DNA of 64,000 bases. Origin: Methylorubrum thiocyanatum (lineage in GTDB: Bacteria > Pseudomonadota > Alphaproteobacteria > Rhizobiales > Beijerinckiaceae). Where the stretch lies: contig JACJIB010000004.1 of the NCBI GenBank assembly GCA_014138645.1, positions 558,001-622,000 on the forward strand, read 5' to 3'. How positions within the stretch are numbered: the first letter of the stretch is position 1; the number at the start of each line of letters is the position of its first letter. Position numbers and translations under genes: made by a program. The notes under the pieces were generated by a model. That model was not told where the DNA came from and searched no databases. It worked only from the letters and a program-made list of their open reading frames with translations. Positions 9,552 through 22,112 of this stretch are shown one piece after another.

Positions 9552-9995
9552 ATGATCCCCGGCCTCCTCGCCCTCGTCATCGCCGCCCTGTTCACGGGGG
9601 CCGCCCTCTACATTCTCGTCGCCGAACAGCCGGCGCGCCTGCTGATCCCCGAGCCCGCCCTGCTGGTGCAGTGGCGCCGGGCCTATCGCGGCGGCACCGC
9701 CATGCAGGGAAGCCTCGCGGTCGCCGGCTTCCTCTGCGCCGCGCTGGCGTGGTGGCTCACCGGGCGGACGGGCTTCCTGGTCGGAGGCTTCGTGCTCGTG
9801 GCGAACTGGCCCTACACGCTGATCGTGATCATGCCGGTCAACCGGCGGCTGGAGGCGCTCGAACCGCCCGCTGCGGGGCCGGAGATCCGCGCCCTGGTCG
9901 CGCGCTGGGGGCGCCTGCATGCGGGCCGCTTCGGGCTCGGGGGCGCGGCGACGCTGATCCTGCTCGGGACGCTCGCAAGCTTGACCGTTGTTTGA
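9552..9995 (+). CDS. DUF1772 (anthrone-oxygenase-like) membrane protein
   Basis: The 147-residue protein has four predicted helices (about 3-22, 47-65, 68-85 and 125-145). It carries the family hallmark near the start, ALFTGAALYI followed by E-Q-P-A-R-L, and the central W-P-Y-T-L-x-x-I-M-P-V-N-R-R-L stretch. ATG 9552 is preferred because family members begin at this point. An ATG at 9522 is in frame but would overlap the cupin gene by 23 bases; either way the two are likely co-transcribed. DUF1772 proteins have no firmly known role, though some act in quinone or polyketide oxidation. Confidence 0.75.
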   Translation: MIPGLLALVIAALFTGAALYILVAEQPARLLIPEPALLVQWRRAYRGGTAMQGSLAVAGFLCAALAWWLTGRTGFLVGGFVLVANWPYTLIVIMPVNRRLEALEPPAAGPEIRALVARWGRLHAGRFGLGGAATLILLGTLASLTVV

Positions 9996-10180
9996 GCGTT
10001 GCCTGAACGTTTCGGGCCGGCATTGCCGTCGTACCCGTTCCGTTCTAGTGGTTTCGGGCCGCCCGGAACCCATCTTCCGTCCCCGGAACCTGTCTTGCGC
10101 GCGCGGCATATCCGTTGCCCGTCCGAACACAGAGGGCGCCGCATCGGTTCGCCCGGATCGTCGCAGAGAACTTGTCGTCC

Positions 10181-13249
<3,069 letters not shown>

Positions 13250-13803
13250 GGGCCGGCTCCGGGGCCGGTTCGGCGGGGCGCGCAACCTGGCGGCAGCCGG
13301 GTCGTCCCCGCCCCGGAAACGGGCCGGAGCGACGATTCGGCCGGCTGCGCCGCTCCGGTCGTCCCGCCCGTGGGCCGGTCCACGCCGGCGAGGGGCGGAT
13401 CCCTCGTTCGCACTTGCGCAATCGCCCGGACCGTCCTGCCGAAGCATCCCGGCCGGGAGACGCGTCCAATGGCTTGATGGCAATGTACTATTTCGCTTGA
13501 ATGCCGCCCTGCACCGTCGCCGGGCCAAGATCGACTGCATTAACGGATCGTTAAGAACCCTGTTGCTCCGCAGCGAAAATGCGGCTTTTGCGCAACGGTA
13601 GGGTCCGAACTGCCGAGATTGGAGGCAATCCCCTGTCTTTCGCAGCCGGTCTGTAGAATAGTTCCCGACGTCGAGACTTGAGGTGCGGCCGTAAGGGGGC
13701 CCCGGCATCACACCAGCCATCCCACTCTGGGGAGAGAGGGAGGCCAGAGGGGTGCGGGCGCTACGGGGCGGACGCCTGAAATCCTTGGGAAGGAACGAGA
13801 AAA
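13250..13803. other. 554-base intergenic region between uvrA and beta-barrel gene
   Basis: No gene is supported here; the frames that run through it are GC-rich shadows. It should hold the promoter of the beta-barrel gene, with a CtrA-like box at 13540-13554. Immediately after uvrA is a GGCCGG-rich stretch (13251-13272) that could form weak hairpins but lacks a U-run. Confidence 0.6.
13540..13554. promoter_or_regulatory. CtrA-like box TTAA-N7-TTAA
   Basis: The sequence TTAACGGATCGTTAA is a perfect 15-base inverted repeat and also fits the CtrA consensus TTAA-N7-TTAA known from Caulobacter and other Alphaproteobacteria. It sits 264 bases before the beta-barrel start in otherwise GC-rich DNA. 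Binding is inferred only; AT-rich palindromes of this size do occur by chance. Confidence 0.4.
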
Positions 13804-14745
13804 ATGATGAAGAACTGGCTCGCCGCAGGCGCGATCGCGCTCACGGCCGGAATGACGACGACCGTCGCCCAGGCGCAGACGACCACGGTTCCCGGTGAGC
13901 AGGTCGGTCTGGCCGTTGGCGCGCCGCTCCCCGAGGGCATCTACGCGATCAACACCTTCACCTACCGCAGCCCGGATGGCCCGAACGCGACCGCGGTCGA
14001 CACCGCCGTCAACATTCCGATCCTGGTGTGGGCGACCCCCTACGTGCCGTTCGGCGGCCGGCTCGAGTTCGTCGTGGCCCCCCCGACCGTGTTCACCTTC
14101 AGCCGCGCCGCGGGCGGCCGTGACACCTCGATCAACGTCGGCACCTTCGTCGGCGCGATCTGGGCGTTCGACCTCGGCGGCAACATCGGCGTCAGCCTGC
14201 TCGGCGGTTCGTACCTCAACGAGCTCAACGCCGGTCGCGGCGGCGGCCTGAACATCCTGGCCTCCAACACCTACCGTGTCGGCGGCGCGATCAGCTACAC
14301 CGGCGACGGCTGGAACCTGACCGCCAACCTGACCTACAACTTCTACGACTCGCCCAGCCGCTTCGACGGCCGCAACGGCATCCCCGGCTTCTTCGGCCCG
14401 GTGCAGATCTCGGACGCGTTCAACCTCGACCTGACCGCGACCAAGAAGTTCGGCAAGTTCGAGATCGGCGCGATCGGCTACGGCACGGTCAACCTCGACC
14501 CGAACCTGCTCGCCTTCGTGAACGACCCGACCAGCCGCATCGGTCGCGGTGGCCGGTTCGCCCTCGGCGGCCTCATCGGCTACGACTTCGGACCGTTCTC
14601 GGTTCAGGCCTACGTCGCCCGCGACGTCGTGACCTCGGCCGGCGTCCGCGAGAGCACCGATGGCTGGTTCCGCATCATCGCTCCGCTCTACACCCCGGTG
14701 GCTGCGGCCGCTCCGGCCCCGGCTCCGCTGGTTCGCAAGTACTGA
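13804..14745 (+). CDS. Outer-membrane beta-barrel protein, Phenol_MetA_deg-like transporter family
   Basis: The 313-residue protein has a Sec signal peptide (MMKNWLAAGAIALTAG, cleavage likely after AQA at 22-24) and then alternating hydrophobic and polar strands typical of a porin-like barrel, with G-x-Y and Y-x-F patterns and strand-turn asparagines throughout. The layout (PEGIYAINTFTYRSPDG near the start, YDFGPFSVQAYVARDV near the end) resembles the meta-pathway phenol-degradation-like outer-membrane family. A strong GGAAGGAA site precedes ATG 13804. The last residues are A/P-rich followed by VRKY, so the C-terminus lacks the usual final aromatic. No degradation genes are nearby and the cargo is unknown. 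Confidence 0.7.
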   Translation: MMKNWLAAGAIALTAGMTTTVAQAQTTTVPGEQVGLAVGAPLPEGIYAINTFTYRSPDGPNATAVDTAVNIPILVWATPYVPFGGRLEFVVAPPTVFTFSRAAGGRDTSINVGTFVGAIWAFDLGGNIGVSLLGGSYLNELNAGRGGGLNILASNTYRVGGAISYTGDGWNLTANLTYNFYDSPSRFDGRNGIPGFFGPVQISDAFNLDLTATKKFGKFEIGAIGYGTVNLDPNLLAFVNDPTSRIGRGGRFALGGLIGYDFGPFSVQAYVARDVVTSAGVRESTDGWFRIIAPLYTPVAAAAPAPAPLVRKY

Positions 14746-15056
14746 TCGCCACGCGATCGCTTCGGTCGGGGACGCGCGCAGCGTCCCCGGTCACAAGGGT
14801 GACGAAGCCGTCCAGCCGCAAGGCCGGGCGGCTTCGGCCGTTTCGGGACCGTGGCGCGGGACCGTGGCGCGGGCGCCTTTCGACGCGGCCCCGGGCGGGT
14901 GTCGGGGCGGCCGGCGCCGCCTTATCTTGTCGGAAGCGCCGCCCGGCCGGCCCCTCGCGAACGGGAGACGGACGCGTGGCGCCCACGGGCTCGCCGTCCC
15001 GGAGACCGGTCCTCGGGTGCGGTTCACGGATGGCGCGGGGCGCAGGGAAATCGAAC
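14746..15056. other. 311-base intergenic region with hairpin and short direct repeat
   Basis: Right after the barrel gene is a 9-bp stem (CGGGGACGC 14767-14775 and its complement 14781-14789). At about 14846-14873 a 14-base unit (gaccgtggcgcggg) occurs twice in tandem with slight slippage. The rest is featureless GC-rich DNA leading to the AGGGAAA ribosome-binding site of the next gene. Confidence 0.5.
14767..14789 (+). terminator. Putative hairpin terminator after beta-barrel gene
   Basis: Perfect 9-bp GC stem with a five-base loop, 22 bases after the stop. No T-run follows, so this may be an mRNA-end hairpin and not a classic intrinsic terminator. Confidence 0.4.
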
Positions 15057-16031
15057 ATGTCCGCGCACGGCGAATTCAGGATCCCGGCCGCCCTGCAGCC
15101 GAAGGCCGGCGACTATTCCTACGATCTGGAGCGGGCGCTGACCTCGGTCGTCTCGCTGTCCAGCCGGGTGCCGGCGGAGGCCTTCACCGCGGAGACGCTC
15201 GGCACCGAGCGGGCGGGCAACGGCGTCGTGATCCGCGAGGACGGGCTCGTGCTCACCATCGGCTACCTCGTGCTGGAGGCCGAGAGCGTCTGGCTCACCA
15301 CCCATGACGGGCGCTCGGTGCCGGCCCACGTCGTCGGCTATGACGGGGAGACCGGCTTCGGCCTCGTCCAGGCGCTGGGCCGCCTCGACCTGCCGGCGCT
15401 GCGGCTCGGGCACTCGGACGCGCTGCAGGTCGGCGAGCGGGGCGTGATCGCCGGCGCCGGCGGGCGCTCGCACAGCCTCTCGGTCGAACTCGTCGCCCGG
15501 CAGGAATTCGCCGGCTACTGGGAATACGTCCTCGACGAGGCTCTGTTCACCGCTCCCTCCCACCCGCACTGGGGCGGCACCGCCCTGATCGGACCCGACG
15601 GCGCCCTGATCGGCATCGGCTCGCTGCAGCTTCAGCAGGGCGGTTCGGGCGCGGGCCGGGCGATCAACATGGTCGTGCCGATCGAGCTCCTGCCGCCGAT
15701 CCTCGCCGATCTCGAAACCCGCGGCCGGGCCGACCGCCCGCCGCGTCCCTGGCTCGGCCTCTACGCCACGGAGACCGAGGACGGCGTCGTGGTGATGGGG
15801 ATCGCCGACAAGGGCCCGGCGGAGGCCGCCGGCCTGCGCGCGGGCGACGTTCTGGCCGAGGTGGCGGGCGAGCCGGTGACCGACCTCGCGGGCTTCTTCC
15901 GGCAGGTCTGGGCCCTCGGCCCGGCGGGGGTGCGGGTGCCGCTCACGGTCAACCGGGACGGGCGCCTGACACGGCTCGCGCTGACCTCGGTGGACCGCGA
16001 CCGCTTCCTGATCGGGCCGAAGCTGCACTGA
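15057..16031 (+). CDS. HtrA/DegP-like PDZ protein lacking the catalytic triad (pseudoprotease)
   Basis: From ATG 15057 (AGGGAAA upstream) the protein has 324 residues: a trypsin-like S1C fold (about 45-220) and one PDZ domain (about 233-315, beginning RPWLGLYA and including GPAEAAGLRAGDVL). The three catalytic positions all read wrong. The site of the N-H-V-V histidine reads T-I-G-Y-L-V (68-72), the T-D-L-A aspartate position is T-G-F-G (99-102), and the G-N-S-G-G serine is P-H-W-G-G (170-174). It should therefore bind peptides or act as a chaperone or regulator, not cleave. There is no signal peptide, so it may be cytoplasmic. Confidence 0.82.
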   Translation: MSAHGEFRIPAALQPKAGDYSYDLERALTSVVSLSSRVPAEAFTAETLGTERAGNGVVIREDGLVLTIGYLVLEAESVWLTTHDGRSVPAHVVGYDGETGFGLVQALGRLDLPALRLGHSDALQVGERGVIAGAGGRSHSLSVELVARQEFAGYWEYVLDEALFTAPSHPHWGGTALIGPDGALIGIGSLQLQQGGSGAGRAINMVVPIELLPPILADLETRGRADRPPRPWLGLYATETEDGVVVMGIADKGPAEAAGLRAGDVLAEVAGEPVTDLAGFFRQVWALGPAGVRVPLTVNRDGRLTRLALTSVDRDRFLIGPKLH

Positions 16032-16081
16032 CGGCCGGCGCCTGCCGCCGACGCGTGTCGCCGATGCGTGCGCGAGGGGGA

Positions 16082-17722
16082 TCACACGATGAGGAAGTCC
16101 GTGTGGTCGAGGGTGGCGTGGTTGTCGAGCACGGCGATCAGGACGGCTTCCTTTCGGCCGCTGCCGTCGGCGTCGTAGAACAGCTCGCCCGTCTTCTGCT
16201 TGTAGAGGATGCGGTCGTCGGCATCCGTCTTCGCCGCCTGGGCCGCCTTGGCCGGGCCGAGGATCTTGAACTGCCCCGGCGCCAGCACGCCGATGTCGAG
16301 GCGCGAGAAGACCGCGTGGTCGAGTTGAAACACGTCGTCCGACGACGCGAAGTCGCTGACGTGATCGACATTGCCGCGGCCGGGCCGGGTGTCGAACACG
16401 AAGGTGTCGGCGCCTGATCCCCCCGTGAGCCGATCGTCGCCGAGCCCGCCCGCGAGGCGGTCGTCGCCGCCGCCGCCGTCGAGCCGGTTGTCGCCGGCAT
16501 TGCCGACGAGCGTCTGGCCGAAGGCGTTGCCGGTCAGCGACAGGGGCGCCCAGCCGGTGCCGCCGGCCCCCTTGGCGAGCTGCAGGATCTCGATCTCCTG
16601 GCCGTCGGCGAGCCGGTAGCTGCTCGTCGCCACGATCCGGTCGGTGCCGTGCCCCGTCCCCTCGAACACGCGGTCGCCGGGCGTATCGACGAAGTAGGTG
16701 TCGTTGCCCGCCCCGCCGACGAGTTCGTCGCGCCCGGCCCCGCCGCGCAGGACGTCGTCGCCCGCGTCGCCGAACAGCCGGTCGGCCCCGGCGGTGCCGA
16801 TGAGCGTGTCGTCGCCGGCAAAGCCGAGCACCGGGTTGCCGCTCCCGTCGGCTTCGAGCCGGTCGTCGCCCCGGCCGCCGACGATGTACGCGGTGCCCTC
16901 GTCCTTGTTGAGGAAGCCGTAATCGATCCCCGTCGCCTGGCTCGCTGCGGCGACGAGATTGCCGAAGGCCTCCGCCGGGGTGTCCGCGGCGGGGCGAAGG
17001 GCGAGATCCCCATAGAAGCGCGCATAGGCCTCAAGGCCGAAATCCTCGTAGACTTGGTAGAGCAGCGAGGCGGCGAGGTCCGCAGGCCCCCAGCCGTTGC
17101 CGTTCGGAACGCCGGTCGCCGCGCCGAGCGTGTTGGCGAGCGTGGTGCCCGCCTCCCCGAAGAAGGTCTGCGCCAAGTCTTCGAGGATGGATTGCTTGAA
17201 TTCGCCGAAGGGCAGCGCGCCGAATGCGCTGCCGGGAATCCCGGCCTCCTCCATGGAGACGAAGCGGTTGACGATCGCGAACCCGGTGACGAAGGCATCC
17301 ACCGTCCCCAGTTGCGGGCCGTAGAACCAGAAGTTCCGTCCGAGTTCGTAGAAGACCGTCTGATCGAAGGTGCCGTCGGCGGCCGCACCGGCGTAGAGCT
17401 GATCGAAGGCGGCGGTGGTGAGCTCGATGCCGGAGGCGCCGAGATAGCCGATCGCGTTCGCCGCGCCGCCGAGCGCCGTGGGTACCTCGGCGATGGTGAG
17501 CAGGCCGTTATAGAGCTTGTATGGGGCCGGAGCCTGCCCGGTGAGGCCGAGATAGACGTCGTAGGCGGCGTCGATCCGGTTGAGGATGTCCTCCATCACA
17601 TCGCCGTCGAGGTCGTTGGCCGATGTCAGGAGGGCGACGCGCTGGCCCTGCCACGGATAGAGCGAGACGAGATAGCCGTCGGCGACGAAGTAGGGGAGCG
17701 CTCCGTCGGGACTGATCGCCAT
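16082..17722 (-). CDS. RTX-type calcium-binding secreted protein
   Basis: The 546-residue protein has two parts. Residues about 282-440 hold glycine/aspartate nonapeptides (GGRGDDRLE, GFAGDDTLI, GDAGDDVLRGGAGRDEL, GGGGDDRLAGGLGDDRL), the calcium-binding beta-roll of proteins exported by type I systems; the C-terminus ends DHTDFLIV, compatible with the uncleaved export signal. Residues 1-280 resemble the helical part of zinc metalloproteases, but the expected HExxH site reads FYELGRNFW (about 124-132), so catalysis is doubtful. GGAGGAGGG just before ATG is a very strong ribosome-binding site. No dedicated type I secretion genes adjoin. It converges on the HtrA-like gene with 50 bases between stops. 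Confidence 0.85.
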   Translation of the reverse strand: MAISPDGALPYFVADGYLVSLYPWQGQRVALLTSANDLDGDVMEDILNRIDAAYDVYLGLTGQAPAPYKLYNGLLTIAEVPTALGGAANAIGYLGASGIELTTAAFDQLYAGAAADGTFDQTVFYELGRNFWFYGPQLGTVDAFVTGFAIVNRFVSMEEAGIPGSAFGALPFGEFKQSILEDLAQTFFGEAGTTLANTLGAATGVPNGNGWGPADLAASLLYQVYEDFGLEAYARFYGDLALRPAADTPAEAFGNLVAAASQATGIDYGFLNKDEGTAYIVGGRGDDRLEADGSGNPVLGFAGDDTLIGTAGADRLFGDAGDDVLRGGAGRDELVGGAGNDTYFVDTPGDRVFEGTGHGTDRIVATSSYRLADGQEIEILQLAKGAGGTGWAPLSLTGNAFGQTLVGNAGDNRLDGGGGDDRLAGGLGDDRLTGGSGADTFVFDTRPGRGNVDHVSDFASSDDVFQLDHAVFSRLDIGVLAPGQFKILGPAKAAQAAKTDADDRILYKQKTGELFYDADGSGRKEAVLIAVLDNHATLDHTDFLIV

Positions 17723-18273
17723 GGCCGCCCTCCTCCGCTTGGTCTCGCGCCTGTTCGGTTGGGAACGAAGGCGGCGAGGGTAGCGCGGGCGGGCGCGTCC
17801 GGGATCGGCGGCGATGGGGCACCTGCCGGCAATTGCGGCTTAAGTCTTCCGAAGTGGTTCGGCCCGTTCGCGGGGCGCCGGCCTGATCCGGCCCGGGGGC
17901 CTGGGCCGGCTTCGAGCGATGTTCAAGCGCCTCCGCCGCGACAGCGGACACCCTGCGCGACGGCGCGCCACCCTCTCGGGAGTGTCGGGAAGCCCGGGCC
18001 GATCGACGGCTTTTGCCTTGAGCCCGCCGACCGATCCAAGAGGGTAGTGTGAGCGGCGCATCCCGATGAGGGGACGAACAGAGCTCAAGAAATATAACAC
18101 ATGTTTATAAGATCAGCGTCCTGAATCCGTCGTCGCCTCAGTGGAGCTTGCAAGGAGAGCGTCCGGAGGTTCGAAACATCCGGGATCGGCGGGAATAATG
18201 CGCAAGATTTGCGGGTCTTTAACGTTCGATATTTTATCGAGTGTCGTCTTTTTCTGCGAGCCGATCCGACGAC
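17723..18273. other. 551-base divergent region between RTX gene and chemoreceptor
   Basis: No gene is supported. An unusually AT-rich patch with an imperfect dyad (about 18090-18112) and a second AT-rich run (18218-18240) lie on the chemoreceptor side and are the likely promoter elements. The RTX side is GC-rich with no recognisable motif. Confidence 0.55.
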
Positions 18274-20424
18274 ATGCCGAGCCTGCAACGCATCAGCACC
18301 CGATTGCCCGCGGCCACGATCGGCCTCGCGCTGCTCAGCGCGACAGCGATGGGAGCCTTGAGCTGGTCATCGGCCAAGTCGGGCCTCGTCGAGGCCGCGG
18401 GCGAGCGCCTGCAACTGGCCGCCGAGGCGCGGCGCGACGCGATCGAACTCGTCGCCGACCGGATGCTGGCCGACTTCCTGTCGGTCGCCGGGCACCCGCA
18501 GGTCGCCTCGAACGCCCCCGACCTGATCGAGACGCTCGATCCCGCCAAGCCCGATTACGCCGCCGTCACCACCGCCCTGCGCGATCTGGCGACGCCCGAG
18601 GCGCGCCTCGCTTTCGAAGCGCCCAGCACGATGTATGGCCGCCGCCACGGCAAGGTGCAGGAGGTGGCCCGCCGCCTCATCGCCGATCCGGGCTACGGCG
18701 ACCTTATCGTCGTCGATGAGCAGGGCCGCATCGCCTACACCACCACCAAGGGCGCGGATTTCGCCCAGTCCCTCGACGATCCGGCGCTCGCCGGCAGCGG
18801 CCTCGCCCGCCTCGTCGCGCGGCTGAAGGCGCAGGATTCGGACGCGCCCGTGTTCGAGGATTTCGCCGCCTATCCCGTGGGTGAGGGCCCCTCCGCCTTC
18901 ATCGGCCGGGTGATCACCAAGCGGGCGAACGTCGCCATGGGCACAGGGCAGGCGGCGGAGCGGTTCGGCTTCATCGCGCTGCGCGTGACGCCCGCCCTGT
19001 TCGACCGGACCCTGGCCAAGCGCGTGGGCCTCGGCGAGACCGGGCAGGTCGTGGCGGCGGGCGCCGACGGGCGCCTGCGCTCCAACCCGCCCCTGAACCA
19101 AGCGGTGCGGGCCGGCACCGCGCTCGCCGAGATCGGCATCCCGGCCGAGCGGACCCGGACGCGCGGCAGCTTCGCCTACGCGACGCCCGGGGGCGGCCAC
19201 ATGGCGGCGAGCGCGCCCGTCTCGGTGCTCGGCGCGCCCTGGGCGGTGATCGCCGAGCAGAGCGAGGCGGAGGCCGTGAGCGCGGCGAACGCCCTCTCGC
19301 GGACGCTGGCCCTGATCGGCCTGTGCGTGCTCGCCGGCACCGGGCTGGCCGGCCTGCTGCTCACCCGCTCCCTGGTCGTGCCGCTCGGCGCGCTGACCCG
19401 CGCGCTGCAGGCGCTGGCCGCCCGCCAGCCCCTGGCCGAGGTGCCGGGTCACCGCCGCCGCGACGAGATCGGCGACATCGCCCGCGCCGTGGTGACGATC
19501 CGCGACCTGTCGCTGGAGGAGGCGGCCCAGCAGCTCAAGACCACCGAGGCGGCACGGATGCGCGAGGAGCAGGAGCGACGCGTCCTCCTGCGCGACCTCG
19601 CCGACCGCTTCGAGCAATCGGTCGGCGCCATCGTGGCGCGGGTCTCGGAGGCGGTCGGCGGGCTCCAGGCCTCGTCGGGCCGGATGCGCCACTCGGTCGA
19701 GAGCACGGCCGCCCGCTCCACCAGCGTCGCGGGCGCTGCCCAGCAGACCGCCGGCAACGTCAACGCCGTGGCGGCGGCGGCCGAGGAACTCGGCGCCACC
19801 GTCGAGGAGATCGGTCGTCAGGTCGAGCAGGCCGCCGGCATGTCGGCGCAGGCGGTGGAGGCCGCGGGCCGCACCGAGACGACGATGGCCGCCCTCTCCG
19901 CGGCGGCCAACCGCATCGGCGACGTGGTCGGCCTCGTCTCGACCATCGCCGGCCAGACCAACCTTCTGGCGCTCAACGCCACGATCGAGGCGGCCCGCGC
20001 CGGCGAGGCCGGCCGCGGCTTCGCGGTCGTGGCGGCCGAGGTGAAGGAGCTGGCCTCCCAGACCGCCCGCGCCACCGAGGAGATCGGCCAGCAGGTCGGC
20101 GCGATCCAGGCCGCCGCCGGCGGCGTTTCCCAGGCGATTCAGGAGATCGCCGCGCAGATCCAGACCATGAGCGGGGTGACCACCAGCATCGCCACGGCGG
20201 TGGAGGAGCAGGGCGCCACGACCCAGGAGATCGTGCGCAGCATGGCCCAGGCCTCGACCGGCACCGGCGCGGTGACGGCGAGCATCGCCGCGGTGGCCGA
20301 GGAGGCGGACGATGCGGGCCGTGCGGCCGGCGCCGTCGCCGCGGCGGCGGACGCGCTCGCCGAGCAGTCCCACGCCCTGCAGGCGGAGATGGAGCAGTTC
20401 CTCTCCAACGTCCGGGCGGCCTGA
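18274..20424 (+). CDS. Methyl-accepting chemotaxis protein with periplasmic Cache-type sensor
   Basis: From ATG 18274 this is a 716-residue receptor; a GTG at 18241 would add 11 residues. TM1 spans about 12-30, followed by a long periplasmic sensor (about 31-345) with PAS-like repeats ([25 protein letters not shown]) suggesting a double-Cache domain. TM2 is rich in Leu/Gly (about 345-370), then come HAMP and the signalling hairpin with the canonical tip [17 protein letters not shown] and EVKELA. The C-terminus (NVRAA) matches the other receptor at 5.3 kb, indicating related signalling domains. Ligand unknown. Confidence 0.92.
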   Translation: MPSLQRISTRLPAATIGLALLSATAMGALSWSSAKSGLVEAAGERLQLAAEARRDAIELVADRMLADFLSVAGHPQVASNAPDLIETLDPAKPDYAAVTTALRDLATPEARLAFEAPSTMYGRRHGKVQEVARRLIADPGYGDLIVVDEQGRIAYTTTKGADFAQSLDDPALAGSGLARLVARLKAQDSDAPVFEDFAAYPVGEGPSAFIGRVITKRANVAMGTGQAAERFGFIALRVTPALFDRTLAKRVGLGETGQVVAAGADGRLRSNPPLNQAVRAGTALAEIGIPAERTRTRGSFAYATPGGGHMAASAPVSVLGAPWAVIAEQSEAEAVSAANALSRTLALIGLCVLAGTGLAGLLLTRSLVVPLGALTRALQALAARQPLAEVPGHRRRDEIGDIARAVVTIRDLSLEEAAQQLKTTEAARMREEQERRVLLRDLADRFEQSVGAIVARVSEAVGGLQASSGRMRHSVESTAARSTSVAGAAQQTAGNVNAVAAAAEELGATVEEIGRQVEQAAGMSAQAVEAAGRTETTMAALSAAANRIGDVVGLVSTIAGQTNLLALNATIEAARAGEAGRGFAVVAAEVKELASQTARATEEIGQQVGAIQAAAGGVSQAIQEIAAQIQTMSGVTTSIATAVEEQGATTQEIVRSMAQASTGTGAVTASIAAVAEEADDAGRAAGAVAAAADALAEQSHALQAEMEQFLSNVRAA

Positions 20425-20438
20425 TCACCGATCCTCAA

Positions 20439-20465
20439 CCCGAGGCGGTCGTCGGCCGCCTCGGG
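20439..20465 (+). terminator. Putative hairpin terminator after chemoreceptor gene
   Basis: A perfect 10-bp stem (CCCGAGGCGG and its complement) with a seven-base loop, 15 bases after the stop. No T-run follows. Confidence 0.45.
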
Positions 20466-20495
20466 AAGTCCCCATGCGACGCCTCGGCCTACGCC

Positions 20496-20547
20496 GAGAC
20501 CTGGCGCTGAGATCTGGCGCCGAGACTTGGCGCAGAGACTTGGCGCC
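20496..20547. repeat. 13-bp tandem repeat, four copies, upstream of trmFO
   Basis: Four head-to-tail units of the form gagaYYtggcgcN (20496-20508, 20509-20521, 20522-20534, 20535-20547), differing at only three positions, end 62 bases before the trmFO start. Copy number may vary between strains by slippage. No overlap with a coding frame on either strand that I believe. Confidence 0.85.
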
Positions 20548-20609
20548 GAGGCCCGCCCCGTGCGCTCACGCGCATTGATCGCGGGCCGGCGTGGTTCTAT
20601 CCCGTCGCG

Positions 20610-22034
20610 ATGACGAACCCGATCCATATCGTCGGCGGCGGTCTCGCCGGTTCCGAGGCCGCTTGGCAGATCGCCCAGGGCGGCCGCAGGGTCGTGCTGC
20701 ACGAGATGCGGCCCCATCGCGGCACGGAGGCCCACCAGGGCGAGGGGCTGGCGGAACTCGTCTGCTCCAACTCCTTCCGCTCCGACGACGCCAACGGCAA
20801 CGCCGTCGGCCTGCTGCATCAGGAGATGCGCAGCCTCAACTCCCTGATCATGCGCGCGGCCGATGCGAACCAAGTGCCCGCGGGCGGCGCGCTCGCCGTC
20901 GACCGCGAGGGGTTTTCGCAGGCCGTCACCGCGGCGCTCGAAGAGCACCCCAACGTCACCATCCTCCGCGAGGAGGTCGCGGGCCTGCCGCCCGAGACGT
21001 GGGGCTCGACCATCCTCGCCACCGGCCCCCTCACCTCTCCGGCTCTGGCCGAGGCCGTCGGGGCGCTGACGGGCCGGGACGCGCTCGCCTTCTTCGACGC
21101 CATCGCTCCAATCGTCCATCGCGACTCGATCGACATGGGCAAGGCGTGGTTCCAGTCCCGCTACGACAAGGCGGGCCCCGGCGGGACGGGAGCGGACTAC
21201 CTCAACTGCCCGATGGACCGGGAGCAGTACGAGGCCTTCGTCGCCGCCCTGATCGCCGGCGAGAAGACGACGTTCAAGGAATGGGAGGCCACGACCCCCT
21301 ATTTCGACGGCTGCCTGCCGATCGAGGTGATGGCCGAGCGCGGCCCCGAGACCCTGCGCCACGGGCCGATGAAGCCGGTCGGGCTCACCAACCCGCACAA
21401 CCCGACGGTGAAGGCCTACGCCATCGTCCAGCTGCGCCAGGACAACGCGCTCGGCACCCTGTTCAACATGGTGGGCTTCCAGACCAAGCTGCGCCACGCC
21501 GAGCAGGTGCGCATCTTCCGCACGATCCCGGGGCTGGAGAACGCCGAGTTCGCCCGGCTCGGCGGCCTGCACCGCAACACCTATCTCGACAGCCCGCGCC
21601 TGCTCGACGCGACCCTGCGGCTGAGGGCGCGGCCGCAGCTCCGCTTCGCCGGCCAGATCACCGGCTGCGAGGGCTATGTCGAGAGCGCCGCGGTCGGGCT
21701 GATGGCCGGCCGCTATGCCCTGGCCGAGGCCGAGGGGACCACGCTCGCCCCCCTGCCCCCGACCACCGCGCTCGGTGCTCTGATCGGCCACATCACCGGC
21801 GGTCATCTCGAGGCGAGTGAGGATGCGGGGGCCAACGCGCCGCGCTCGTTCCAGCCGATGAACGTGAATTTCGGGCTGTTCCCGCCGCTCGAGCGGATGC
21901 CGCGCAACGAGACCGGCAAGCGCCTGCGCGGTCCCGAGAAGGCGGCGCTGAAGAAGCGCGCGCTGACCGACCGGGCGCGGGACGACCTCGCCGCCTGGAT
22001 CGGGGGGACGGGCCTCCCGCACGCGGCGGAATAG
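20610..22034 (+). CDS. trmFO: Methylenetetrahydrofolate-tRNA-(uracil-54-C5)-methyltransferase, FAD-dependent
   Basis: The 474-residue TrmFO places the methyl group of m5U54 in the tRNA T-loop using methylene-THF and FADH2. It begins with the FAD-binding P-loop [14 protein letters not shown] and continues with [13 protein letters not shown] and the catalytic-cysteine segment [10 protein letters not shown]. The C-terminal folate/tRNA portion has [21 protein letters not shown] and [14 protein letters not shown], and ends with FGLFPP. The length is usual for alphaproteobacteria. It stands alone in an operon sense, with a tandem repeat upstream and a palindromic repeat downstream. Confidence 0.96.
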   Translation: MTNPIHIVGGGLAGSEAAWQIAQGGRRVVLHEMRPHRGTEAHQGEGLAELVCSNSFRSDDANGNAVGLLHQEMRSLNSLIMRAADANQVPAGGALAVDREGFSQAVTAALEEHPNVTILREEVAGLPPETWGSTILATGPLTSPALAEAVGALTGRDALAFFDAIAPIVHRDSIDMGKAWFQSRYDKAGPGGTGADYLNCPMDREQYEAFVAALIAGEKTTFKEWEATTPYFDGCLPIEVMAERGPETLRHGPMKPVGLTNPHNPTVKAYAIVQLRQDNALGTLFNMVGFQTKLRHAEQVRIFRTIPGLENAEFARLGGLHRNTYLDSPRLLDATLRLRARPQLRFAGQITGCEGYVESAAVGLMAGRYALAEAEGTTLAPLPPTTALGALIGHITGGHLEASEDAGANAPRSFQPMNVNFGLFPPLERMPRNETGKRLRGPEKAALKKRALTDRARDDLAAWIGGTGLPHAAE

Positions 22035-22051
22035 AACGCGGCTGCGCCGGC

Positions 22052-22112
22052 TTCAGGGCGCTGCCCTGAACACCCGCCAAAGGGCCGTAAGGTCCTTTGG
22101 AATCCCGGGACC
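22052..22112. repeat. Intergenic palindromic repeat, family A, copy 2 (two hairpins)
   Basis: Two hairpins, 22052-22070 (TTCAGGGC arms) and 22077-22100 (CCAAAGG arms), correspond to the last two stems of the longer family A copies and share the linker CACCCGCCAAAGGG and the tail ATCCCGGGACC. It separates the convergent trmFO and epimerase genes. Confidence 0.75.

Noticed and set aside
9996..10180. SOS box (GTTC-N7-GTTC) before uvrA
   Set aside because: GTTC words occur (for example GTTCCGTTC near 10039) but never with the seven-base spacing of the alphaproteobacterial LexA site.
18219..18233. CtrA-like site before the chemoreceptor
   Set aside because: TTAA-N7-TATT misses the second half-site at three positions.
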